The translations under genes and the position numbers were made by a program. Shown here piece by piece: positions 1 through 5,207 of a stretch of DNA of 5,795 nucleotides (within the stretch, counting starts at the first letter, position 1; every line of letters begins with the position of its first letter). Location: the NCBI GenBank assembly GCA_029287275.1, contig JARFRL010000160.1:1-5795 (forward strand), given 5' to 3'. This stretch comes from Pontiella desulfatans (GTDB lineage: Bacteria; Verrucomicrobiota; Kiritimatiellia; Kiritimatiellales; Pontiellaceae). The notes under the pieces are model-generated. The model had not been told where the DNA came from. It searched no databases and saw nothing but the letters and a program-made list of their open reading frames with translations.

Positions 1-1014
1 CCACTTCGTCGCGGCGGGCGTCGCTTTCGTGGCGGCGCTGATCATGAGCGCTTCCGCGGCGGGCTCGCCGATGGTTTCAAGCGCCAGAAACGCGTGCTCG
101 CGGATGCCGTCGTCCTCATAAGCGACCGCCTCGACGAGCGCGTCGAGTCCGCCTTCGATCGCCGCGAGCGCGGCGGCCTCGGCGGGCGCGATCTTCGGGT
201 TCTCACCCGCCGCGAGTTGATCCAGCTTGAGCCAGACCAGATCGCCGCCTCCGGTTGGAAGCGCGTGGAGTCCTTCGAGCACGGCGACGCCGCTTTCGCG
301 GTCGTATTTGTTGGGGCTGCGCAACGCCGTCACCGCCGCGGGAGCGGATACGGCGCCCAATTGAATCAGCCCTTTGACCGCGGCGGGTCGGATCTTTTCG
401 CTGATGTCGCCCATCGCGACGACCAACGGGTCGATCGCCTCTTGGCCACCGATCTGGATGATCGCGTCGAGACTCGTGAAACGCAACCGAACCGAGCCTT
501 TGCTAGAGGTTTTGGCCAGCGCGGTGATGGCTTTCGGGTCGCCGATTTTTCCGAGCGCGATGGCGGCCGCGATGGCGACGTCCTCGAACTCGTCGTTCAG
601 CGCGGCCATGAGCGGATCCACGGCCTTTTCGGATTTGAGTTCACCCAGCGAGGTGGCGGCGGCGAGGCGCGCCGGCATCGTATCGAAACGGATCGCCTTG
701 AGCATCGGTTCTTCCGCGGCGGGGCTCCCGATCGCGGCCACGGCTTCGATCGCCTTGTGAACGACGACCTGATCGGGGTCGGAAAACAGCGCGACGAGCG
801 GCCCGACGGCCTCCTGGGCCTGGATGACGGCCAACGCGTCGATCGCGTCGACCCGGATGAACTGCCGCGGATCTTTGGTGGCCTTGATCAAGGGGGCGGT
901 TTTGCCGGCGGCTTGCCAGGCTTGAATGTCTTCCGGCGAGGTCTGTCCGCATCCGGCGACCAGTAGCGTGAGCGCCAACGGCGCCACGCCCGCGAGCGTT
1001 TTAAACATATCCAT
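1..1014 (-). CDS. HEAT-repeat lipoprotein, paralogue 2 (C-terminus beyond the left edge)
   Basis: The reading frame is open from an ATG at 1014 to the window edge (338 codons, no stop), so the gene is partial. The N-terminus MDMFKTLAGV is followed by a hydrophobic stretch and a lipobox (L18-V-A-G-C22), which predicts lipidation at Cys22 and anchoring in the cell envelope. The residue after Cys is Gly, not Asp, so by the E. coli rule it would go to the outer membrane. Residues from about 40 to 250 form successive 30-35 residue alpha-helical HEAT/PBS-like repeats, recognisable by recurring A-A-x-x-L-G-x-[IL] helices. A D-L-V-W segment (about 258-261) and an R-E-H-A-[FI]-L-A-L-E segment (about 305-313) match the neighbouring lipoprotein, and both proteins have Trp at residue 338, so they are colinear paralogues. 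HEAT repeats usually act as protein-binding scaffolds; no enzymatic motif is seen and the partner is unknown. A GGGGGG Shine-Dalgarno lies 4 nt before this ATG. The alternative ATG at 1008 would give a less acidic signal-peptide N-region and is possible. Confidence 0.88.
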   Translation of the reverse strand, partial: MDMFKTLAGVAPLALTLLVAGCGQTSPEDIQAWQAAGKTAPLIKATKDPRQFIRVDAIDALAVIQAQEAVGPLVALFSDPDQVVVHKAIEAVAAIGSPAAEEPMLKAIRFDTMPARLAAATSLGELKSEKAVDPLMAALNDEFEDVAIAAAIALGKIGDPKAITALAKTSSKGSVRLRFTSLDAIIQIGGQEAIDPLVVAMGDISEKIRPAAVKGLIQLGAVSAPAAVTALRSPNKYDRESGVAVLEGLHALPTGGGDLVWLKLDQLAAGENPKIAPAEAAALAAIEGGLDALVEAVAYEDDGIREHAFLALETIGEPAAEALMISAATKATPAATKW

Positions 1015-1027
1015 GATTCCCCCCTGT
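1015..1027 (-). promoter_or_regulatory. Ribosome-binding site of HEAT lipoprotein paralogue 2
   Basis: On the minus strand, AGGACAGGGGGG precedes the start, with the six-G run (1024-1019) 4 nt from the ATG at 1014 and 10 nt from the alternative ATG at 1008. The spacing therefore does not decide between the two starts. Confidence 0.5.
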
Positions 1028-1082
1028 CCTACTTACGCGCGCACCCTCGCCGCGCTCTGCTTAAACGAAAACGAAAGAGCGA

Positions 1083-1111
1083 TTTATACTAAATAGGGAC
1101 GCGGCGTTCGA
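1083..1111 (-). promoter_or_regulatory. Candidate sigma-70 type promoter for HEAT lipoprotein paralogue 2
   Basis: On the minus strand a TATAAA -10-like hexamer (1088-1083) lies in the only AT-rich patch between the terminator of the upstream gene and the start at 1014. The hexamer 17 nt upstream is TCGAAC, matching only three of six positions of TTGACA. The predicted leader is about 60 nt. Because a strong terminator lies just upstream, some promoter is needed here, but this exact assignment is weak. Confidence 0.35.
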
Positions 1112-1125
1112 GAGGATTAGGCGCG

Positions 1126-1155
1126 GAAATAAAAAAGGCGGGCCATTGGCCCGCC
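1126..1155 (-). terminator. Rho-independent terminator after HEAT lipoprotein paralogue 1
   Basis: A perfect 8-bp stem GGCGGGCC / GGCCCGCC (1155-1148 with 1144-1137) closes a 3-nt loop. On the minus strand it is followed directly by TTTTTTATTT. It begins about 12 nt after the TAA stop at 1170-1168, the expected place for the terminator of that gene. The run of T is on the minus-strand side only, so it works in one direction. Confidence 0.93.
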
Positions 1156-1167
1156 CTCTGGCGTTCA

Positions 1168-2970
1168 TTAGCGAAGCGCCTCCGGCAAGGGCGGGGTTGG
1201 CTTCCAGTTTCCGACGCCGTCGCGCGCGAAGGTGATGAACAGCTCGCCGACTTTTCCGGAGTTGATGAAGCCGAGGCGGAAGGTGACCGGCTCGACGCTC
1301 GCGCCGAGCGAGTCCTCGGTTTCAGAGCTGATCGGATGAATGCCGTATTGGCGTTCGAACAGCCGCATGGCGCGGTCGGGATCGGGGCGCACCTTCTGCA
1401 ACAGCGGCTCGGCCGCCGGATCGTCCATGCGCTGCAGGGCGACGTAGAAGGGCGAACTCGTCAGATGCTCGCCGGCTTCGAGTTTCTTGCGCACCACTTT
1501 GATGAGCGGCCGGAGGGCGCGCTTTTCGTCGCGCTCGCCAAGGATCGACGCGGCGTGGCCGGCGATCAGCTCGTTTTCGGCCTCGATCGCCGCGATGAGC
1601 GGGAAGGTGGACGGATAGCCGGACGCGGCGAGCTTGTCTTTCGCCATCATCTGGTTGGCCTCGCCGCGGAACATGTCGCGTTTCTTTTTGATGATCGGAA
1701 CGCCCTCGGCGTCGTAGTCCGGTTCTTCCGGCGGCGGCGCGGCGGTGTCGCCCATCAATTGAATCAACAGGGGGATGTAGGCGCGGGTCGGCTCGAAGTC
1801 GGCCGCGACGATCACGTTGAACGCGGGGCGGGCTTGCATTTCGAGACTGGTCGCTTGCGCCTCGTCGAGCTTGAAATCCGGGTTGAGCGCGGCGGTCGCG
1901 CCCCACAGATTAAGCATCCAGGAAGGCGCGCCGCTCCATTCGCCGCGGCCTTCGAACCATTTTTTGGCGGCGGGGCCGGCGTTGGCCTTCGCGGCGGCGA
2001 CCGCCTTTTCGGCCGCGGGCTGGCCAACGCGCTCGAGCGCGAGGATCGCGTGTTCCCGGAAATCGGGAACCGGGTGGGCGGCGGCTTCCAGCAGCGTGTC
2101 GATCGCGGGCTCGCCCTGCTTGAAGAGGGTTTGCACGACGCCTTTGTCGATCTCGTCGTCGGTGTCGACGGATACGCGGGCGAGCTGATACCAGATCAAG
2201 TCGGCGCCGCCATCCGGAACTTTTTTCAGGCCACGCAGGGTGGCGAGCGCGCCGACGCGGACGTTCTTCCGTTCGTCCTTGAGCGCTTCGAGCGCGCGCG
2301 GTTCGGAAACGGCGCCGAGGGTCACGAGCGACTTCACGGCCGCTTCGCGCACGCCTTCGTCGGCGTCGCCGAGCGCGCCGATCAATCCGTCGGCCGCGGT
2401 TTCGCCGCCGGTGGCGCCGAGCGATTGAACGCAGATCAGGCGTAGTTCGTCGGACGCGTCGCCCAGCTTGCCGACGAGCGCGGCGCTGCCGCCTTCGTCG
2501 CCGATTTGCCCGAGCGAGGTCGCGGCGGCGAGTTGGATGGCGGCTTCGTCGTCGTCCAGCGCCTCGCCCAGCGGGCCGACGGCTCCGACGGCGCCGAGCT
2601 CGCCGAGTTTGACGGCGGCGGTTTCGCGGGGTTGGGGATGCCCGAGTTTGAGCGCGGCGATCAGCGGGGTGACGGTGGAATCGCTACCGATGGCCGCGAG
2701 GGCTTCGACCGAGGCGAGGACGACGACTTCCTCGGGATCGATGTAGAGCGCCGCGATGGCGTCGACGGCGGGTTCGGCTTGCAACTCGCCGAGGGCCTCG
2801 GTGGCCGCGAGGCGGACTTCGACCTTCGGGTCCTCCAGCGCTTTGATGAGTTTCACGACGTCGCCTTTGGTTTTCCATTTCGCGATGTCGTCGATGGTGC
2901 GGCTGCAACCGGTCAGGCTCAACGCGGCGATGATCGCCAGCATGCTTACTATGAACGGACTTCTTTTCAT
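1168..2970 (-). CDS. HEAT-repeat lipoprotein, paralogue 1 (complete, 600 aa)
   Basis: This is a predicted envelope lipoprotein and probably a protein-interaction scaffold; no enzymatic motif is seen. The signal peptide MKRSPFIVSM leads into a hydrophobic run and the lipobox S-L-T-G-C22; Ser at +2 fits outer-membrane sorting. Residues about 37-250 hold roughly seven tandem HEAT/PBS-lyase-like repeats of about 31 residues (pattern D-x-x-V-R-x-A-A-x-x-[LS]-L-x-x-[LI]-G). Further helical repeats cover about 285-330 and 455-495. Between them lies a non-repeat segment with W351, W356 and an acidic, proline-rich loop (412-424, APPPEEPDYD) followed by K428-K430. The C-terminus (about 558-592, G-E-L-F-I-T-F with G-N-W-K-P) resembles beta-strands rather than HEAT helices. 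I chose ATG 2970 because AAAGGGGA lies about 10 nt upstream and it places a proper signal peptide at the N-terminus; in-frame starts up to 3039 would put 23 extra residues before it. The first 338 residues are colinear with the downstream lipoprotein. The general family call is firm; the function is unknown. Confidence 0.92.
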   Translation of the reverse strand: MKRSPFIVSMLAIIAALSLTGCSRTIDDIAKWKTKGDVVKLIKALEDPKVEVRLAATEALGELQAEPAVDAIAALYIDPEEVVVLASVEALAAIGSDSTVTPLIAALKLGHPQPRETAAVKLGELGAVGAVGPLGEALDDDEAAIQLAAATSLGQIGDEGGSAALVGKLGDASDELRLICVQSLGATGGETAADGLIGALGDADEGVREAAVKSLVTLGAVSEPRALEALKDERKNVRVGALATLRGLKKVPDGGADLIWYQLARVSVDTDDEIDKGVVQTLFKQGEPAIDTLLEAAAHPVPDFREHAILALERVGQPAAEKAVAAAKANAGPAAKKWFEGRGEWSGAPSWMLNLWGATAALNPDFKLDEAQATSLEMQARPAFNVIVAADFEPTRAYIPLLIQLMGDTAAPPPEEPDYDAEGVPIIKKKRDMFRGEANQMMAKDKLAASGYPSTFPLIAAIEAENELIAGHAASILGERDEKRALRPLIKVVRKKLEAGEHLTSSPFYVALQRMDDPAAEPLLQKVRPDPDRAMRLFERQYGIHPISSETEDSLGASVEPVTFRLGFINSGKVGELFITFARDGVGNWKPTPPLPEALR

Positions 2971-2976
2971 CGGATT

Positions 2977-2986
2977 GAATCCCCTT
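2977..2986 (-). promoter_or_regulatory. Ribosome-binding site fixing the start at 2970
   Basis: On the minus strand the sequence GCAAAGGGGATTCAATCCG precedes ATG 2970. The AAAGGGGA core supports this start rather than the upstream in-frame starts of the longer open frame. Confidence 0.6.
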
Positions 2987-3044
2987 TGCTGAATTGACGT
3001 GTCGGGCTCCATTGATTGGACGCTCGACGCTGAAATCAAAGCGC

Positions 3045-3073
3045 ATCGTACTGATGGGGGACGCGTCAGGCAA
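3045..3073 (-). promoter_or_regulatory. Candidate sigma-70 type promoter for HEAT lipoprotein paralogue 1
   Basis: On the minus strand TTGCCT (3073-3068) and TACGAT (3050-3045) are separated by exactly 17 nt; each matches four of six consensus positions. Transcription would start near 3038 and give a leader of about 68 nt before ATG 2970. Other weak hexamers exist in this 176-nt divergent intergenic region. Confidence 0.4.
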
Positions 3074-3095
3074 GCGGGTTCGGGCGATTTAGAAT
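3067..3095 (+). promoter_or_regulatory. Candidate promoter for the PagL-like gene
   Basis: TAGAAT (3090-3095) is a good -10 match (five of six). The hexamer 17 nt upstream, CAGGCA, matches only three of six positions of TTGACA. The predicted start is near 3102 with a leader of about 45 nt. Its -35 region overlaps the -35 of the candidate minus-strand promoter, so the divergent genes may share control. The assignment is weak. Confidence 0.25.
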
Positions 3096-3134
3096 TGGCG
3101 AACCGAGCGGCCGGCGCTAAGGTTCGGTCGCGTC

Positions 3135-3140
3135 AGGAGG
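3135..3140 (+). promoter_or_regulatory. Shine-Dalgarno deciding the PagL-like start
   Basis: A full consensus AGGAGG lies 6 nt before ATG 3147 but only 3 nt before the adjacent in-frame GTG 3144, which favours the ATG. Confidence 0.85.
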
Positions 3141-3146
3141 GAAGTG

Positions 3147-3713
3147 ATGAACCGCGGGCGACTGATTGGGTTGATCGTTCTGTTTCCACTCGTTGGAAAC
3201 GCGGAGGAGCCTTCGCCTTGGTTCGCGACGGCGCAGGTCGCGGGGACGGTGTTCCACCTCAACGACGAGGGGAATCCCTATCGCCTGAGCGCGGGGGTCG
3301 GCTGTTCGTTCTCGGACCGGATCGATGGCGCGCTGGATCTGGTTTTCGGGTACTACGAGGTCAACGCCGTCAAAGACCGCAATCCAAACGTCGAGGTGCG
3401 GAGCGGTCGCTCCGAATCGCTGGGGCTGGACGCGCGGCTGCGGCTGCGGGCGCTGACGACCGGGCGCGTGGATTGGTATGTTCAGGGCGGCGCGGGGATT
3501 CAGACGATGCTTTCCTCGCCGCCTTTTCCCGCCGATGGAAGCGAGGCGAATTTCACGCTGATGTTGGGGCCGGGATGCTTGGTTCGTTTCGGATCGCGTT
3601 TCCGTGTCGCGACGACGGTGCAGTGGTTCCACATCTCGAACGCGCGGTTGCAACCCAACAACTCGGGCTATGACGGGATTCAGTTGGTGGTGTCGCCCGA
3701 ATGGCGCTTTTAG
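3147..3713 (+). CDS. PagL-like outer-membrane lipid A 3-O-deacylase (acyloxyacyl hydrolase family), 188 aa
   Basis: PagL enzymes are small outer-membrane beta-barrels that remove the 3-O-linked acyl chain of lipid A and so alter outer-membrane properties and immune recognition. Here a signal peptide (MNRGRLIGLIVLFPLVGNA, cleavage predicted after A19) precedes alternating beta-strand segments with aromatic girdles, and the chain ends in Phe188, the usual beta-barrel assembly signal. The diagnostic segment W160-F-H162-I-S164-N165-A matches the PagL H-x-S-N-A signature, in which His and Ser are catalytic. It is followed by P170-N-N-S-G174, as in the family. The catalytic Glu expected 14 residues after His is replaced by Asp176. 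The length agrees with the family (about 170-190 aa with signal). ATG 3147 is preferred over the adjacent GTG 3144 because AGGAGG (3135-3140) sits 6 nt before it. The stop overlaps the stop of the convergent membrane-protein gene. The family call rests on remembered motifs, not on a search. Confidence 0.72.
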   Translation: MNRGRLIGLIVLFPLVGNAEEPSPWFATAQVAGTVFHLNDEGNPYRLSAGVGCSFSDRIDGALDLVFGYYEVNAVKDRNPNVEVRSGRSESLGLDARLRLRALTTGRVDWYVQGGAGIQTMLSSPPFPADGSEANFTLMLGPGCLVRFGSRFRVATTVQWFHISNARLQPNNSGYDGIQLVVSPEWRF

Positions 3714-4237
3714 CCGGCGCGGGTGTCGGCGGGCTTTCGTTTCGCGTAGATCGCGCGTCGGTAGCCGGGTTCGTGTTTTTCCGCGGCGTCGGCTTCGGCG
3801 ATTTGGTCCTCTGGAGCGGTCGCGAGCTGGTTCGACAGCTCGGCGACGCGGACCCAATAGCAGATCCAACAGACGAGCGCCGCGAGCGCGGTCAGGAAGC
3901 CGAGGTAGGGCATCAGGGTGCAGAGGCTGAGCACGCAGGTCGCGAGGCCGAGCGCTTGGCCGGGGTCCGGTTCCGTTTCGAGGCCGCGGTCCTTGTATTC
4001 GCGGCTTAGGCTGCCGGCGATGTTGAGCACGACCACGAAATGCCAGATCAGGTTGAAGAAGGGAATGGCCATCAGCCAAACGAGTCCGGGGCTCATCAAG
4101 CGGTTGCGCGGATCGCAACGATTCAGCGCTTTCTGAAGCGTGAGCAGATAGAAGATTCCGGGGAGCAGCGGCAGCACCAGAACGATGAAGAGCAACAGCA
4201 TGACCGCGATCACGCCCTCGGGTCCAAAATCATCCAT
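3710..4237 (-). CDS. Small polytopic inner-membrane protein of unknown function, 175 aa
   Basis: Four hydrophobic segments are visible: about 8-33, 51-74, 95-110 and 111-130, giving a predicted four-pass inner-membrane protein with a charged, cytoplasm-like tail (about 131-175, many Ala/Glu/Lys/Arg). Between the first two segments is the motif N45-R-L-M-S-P-G51-L-V-W-L, followed by I58-P-F-F-N-L-I-W-H-F. I recognise this N-R-x-M-x-P-G-x-V-W-L...P-x-F-N-x-x-W pattern from small uncharacterised bacterial membrane proteins, but know no assigned function. No transporter or enzyme signature is seen. I chose ATG 4237 because a GGGGGA Shine-Dalgarno lies about 7 nt upstream; starting at 4267 would add ten hydrophilic residues without a good ribosome-binding site. 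It lies 78 nt downstream of the Cys-rich gene on the same strand with no terminator seen between, so cotranscription is possible. Its TAA stop (3712-3710) overlaps the stop of the convergent PagL-like gene. Confidence 0.85.
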   Translation of the reverse strand: MDDFGPEGVIAVMLLLFIVLVLPLLPGIFYLLTLQKALNRCDPRNRLMSPGLVWLMAIPFFNLIWHFVVVLNIAGSLSREYKDRGLETEPDPGQALGLATCVLSLCTLMPYLGFLTALAALVCWICYWVRVAELSNQLATAPEDQIAEADAAEKHEPGYRRAIYAKRKPADTRAG

Positions 4238-4315
4238 GTCGTTCCCCCGTCGTTTCGTTCGTTGCAAGGCCTGGAATTATCATGTTCACGCGGATTGGAA
4301 ATCCTTAATTGGCCG
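4238..4315 (-). other. Spacer between the Cys-rich and membrane-protein genes
   Basis: This 78-nt AT-richer gap contains a weak -10-like GATAAT on the minus strand (4281-4276) without a convincing -35, and a 5-bp inverted repeat (GGATT/AATCC, 4292-4304) with no T-run that would make it a terminator. Read-through from the upstream gene is therefore plausible. Confidence 0.3.
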
Positions 4316-4861
4316 TCAAAAGACGAGTAGATCCTTGGGCGCGTCGATCCCGAACAGCTTGGCGGAGAGATCCTTCATCACGCCGAGCGTTTGGGGGGAG
4401 AGCAGCTCGAGGATCTCCTCGATCACTTCGCCGGACAGGGCGTAGGGCGCGCCGCTGAAGACGAGATCTTTGTCGATGCAGTAGCCGTAGATCTGATATT
4501 CGCCGCACTCGGCCAGCGGATAGCCTTTCACCATGCAGTGGCCGAGCCATTTCGAATGGTCGGTCCCATGCCGCTCGAGCAGGTCGAGGTCGCGTTGTTT
4601 CATGTCGACGTGTTCCGCGAAATAATCACGAATGCGAATTTTGCTTTCGTCCGACATCGACTCATGACATTTCGCGTAGCAGTCGAGACACATCGCGTGT
4701 TCGAAGATGGTCTCGTCGTTTCGAAAGGCCTTTTCGATGAGGTAGTTGGTGCCTTCCATCATCAGGTCTTTTCCGCACAAGCGGCACGCCGCTAGGGGTT
4801 TGCCGGTTTCGAACGACCAGAATTCCTCCGGCACCTCGATGTAGTTTCCTAATTCGTCCAT
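4316..4861 (-). CDS. Cysteine-rich, putative zinc-binding protein of unknown function, 181 aa
   Basis: No signal peptide or membrane segment is visible, so it is probably cytoplasmic and soluble. Two CxxC pairs, C26-R-L-C29 and C58-L-D-C61, are spaced like a zinc-ribbon or treble-clef site. They frame a segment with I42-E-K-A and E51-T-I-F-E-H-A-M (about 42-57). Additional cysteines occur at 65, 109, 119 and 128, with His108 next to Cys109, so a second metal site is possible. The C-terminal part (about 144-181) is helical and leucine-rich. I recall similar unnamed small proteins with an I-E-K-A-F...F-E-[YH]-A-M-C-x-[DE]-C core in diverse bacteria but no function. ATG 4861 is the first start of the frame; the only Shine-Dalgarno-like GGAGG lies an unusually long 14 nt upstream, inside a potential hairpin. 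A near-consensus sigma-70 promoter lies about 100 nt upstream. Confidence 0.85.
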   Translation of the reverse strand: MDELGNYIEVPEEFWSFETGKPLAACRLCGKDLMMEGTNYLIEKAFRNDETIFEHAMCLDCYAKCHESMSDESKIRIRDYFAEHVDMKQRDLDLLERHGTDHSKWLGHCMVKGYPLAECGEYQIYGYCIDKDLVFSGAPYALSGEVIEEILELLSPQTLGVMKDLSAKLFGIDAPKDLLVF

Positions 4862-4863
4862 AT

Positions 4864-4883
4864 GCGGAGCCTACGCCTCCCGC
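4864..4883. repeat. Imperfect inverted repeat between the divergent units
   Basis: GCGGAG and CTCCCGC (4864-4869 and 4877-4883) pair with one bulged base around a 7-nt loop. In the minus-strand mRNA this hairpin would contain the GGAGG of the Cys-rich gene and end 2 nt before its AUG. On DNA it lies about 50 nt upstream of the sigma-54 element on the other strand, within the usual range for enhancer-binding-protein sites. Either role is inference. Confidence 0.35.
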
Positions 4884-4932
4884 GGGCGGAATCAAGTCTT
4901 TCCTTCTTTTGTGGAGCCATCGAACAAAATAC

Positions 4933-4948
4933 TGGCACCCTTGATGCT
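4933..4948 (+). promoter_or_regulatory. Sigma-54 (RpoN) -24/-12 promoter of the small-ORF operon
   Basis: TGGCACCCTTGATGCT matches the RpoN consensus TGGCACG-N4-TTGCW at ten of twelve constrained positions. The invariant GG (4934-4935) and GC (4946-4947) are separated by exactly 10 nt, as required. The predicted start is about 4959, giving a leader of about 23 nt that places AAGGAG (4969-4974) correctly before ATG 4982. Sigma-54 promoters need an AAA+ activator; none is encoded in this window. Confidence 0.65.
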
Positions 4949-4963
4949 TCGTATTTCCCATTG

Positions 4964-4992
4964 ATTATAAGGAGTGGAAAAATGCGTTACAA
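4964..4992 (-). promoter_or_regulatory. Sigma-70 type promoter of the Cys-rich gene
   Basis: On the minus strand TTGTAA (4992-4987, four of six), a 17-nt spacer and a perfect TATAAT (4969-4964) are seen. Transcription would start near 4957 and run to the ATG at 4861 with a leader of about 96 nt. It overlaps the ribosome-binding site and first codons of the plus-strand small ORF. Confidence 0.6.
4969..4974 (+). promoter_or_regulatory. Shine-Dalgarno of the 59-aa ORF
   Basis: AAGGAG lies 7 nt before ATG 4982. It selects this start over the in-frame ATG at 4862, which has no ribosome-binding site and lies upstream of the predicted transcription start. Confidence 0.8.
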
Positions 4993-5161
4993 ACTCGAGG
5001 TCCCTTTAACGGCGCGCTTGGCCAACGGACAATGGTTCCGTCGCTTTCGCGCCACCGAATCCCGCGGCGGAAAACGTTCGGCGGCTTTTAACGACGGAAA
5101 CGTGGTCTACGGCGCGACGCCCCGCCGCGACGCGTGGACCCGGAGCGGCGACGCTTGCTGA
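4982..5161 (+). CDS. Small basic protein of unknown function, 59 aa
   Basis: I do not recognise this protein. It starts MRYKLEVPLTARLANG and is strongly basic, with many Arg including W18-F-R-R-F-R and S27-R-G-G-K-R. There is no signal peptide or membrane segment; the N-terminal Y-K-L-E-V-P-L pattern could form a beta-strand. Support for it being a real gene comes from the consensus Shine-Dalgarno at ideal spacing, third codon positions mostly G or C like the neighbouring genes, the sigma-54 promoter placed correctly just upstream, and a second small ORF with its own strong Shine-Dalgarno 46 nt downstream leading to a terminator. A nucleic-acid-binding role is possible from the charge but is only a guess. 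The last residue is Cys59. Confidence 0.65.
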   Translation: MRYKLEVPLTARLANGQWFRRFRATESRGGKRSAAFNDGNVVYGATPRRDAWTRSGDAC

Positions 5162-5193
5162 GCGATTCGGCGGTTTCGCGGTGAAAACGAGCG

Positions 5194-5200
5194 AAAGGAG
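5194..5200 (+). promoter_or_regulatory. Shine-Dalgarno of the 58-aa ORF
   Basis: AAAGGAG lies 7 nt before ATG 5208 and favours that codon over the in-frame GTG at 5181. Confidence 0.75.
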
Positions 5201-5207
5201 CCCATCC

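Noticed and set aside
94..966. 290-aa plus-strand open frame opposite the partial lipoprotein gene
   Set aside because: It is rich in Arg, Asp, Gly and Val with no recognisable fold. The opposite strand encodes a clear signal peptide, lipobox and HEAT repeats, so this is an antisense shadow caused by high GC.
1336..2445. 369-aa plus-strand open frame opposite the 600-aa lipoprotein gene
   Set aside because: Same reason: Arg/Gly/Glu-rich low-complexity composition, no promoter or Shine-Dalgarno in context, and it is fully covered by a well-supported gene on the other strand.
1..3039. Repeated GC-rich motifs that might look like DNA repeats or a CRISPR array
   Set aside because: The periodicity is about 93 nt and comes from the protein-level HEAT repeats. 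There are no identical direct repeats with unique spacers.
2999..3673. 224-aa plus-strand open frame overlapping the PagL-like gene in another frame
   Set aside because: Its composition is typical of a shifted frame. The PagL-like frame has the signal peptide, AGGAGG and terminal Phe.
3117..4118. 333-aa minus-strand open frame spanning the PagL-like and membrane-protein genes
   Set aside because: It is Arg/Pro-rich, crosses two genes supported by motifs and ribosome-binding sites, and has no Shine-Dalgarno.
4941..4968. Possible sigma-70 promoter TTGATG-N16-GATTAT on the plus strand
   Set aside because: Its transcription start would fall inside the Shine-Dalgarno of the 59-aa ORF. The overlapping sigma-54 element gives a usable leader instead.
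4862..4981. Upstream in-frame ATG (4862) extending the 59-aa ORF by 40 residues
   Set aside because: It lacks a Shine-Dalgarno, lies upstream of the predicted sigma-54 start, and the extension would run through the promoter. ATG 4982 has AAGGAG at ideal spacing.
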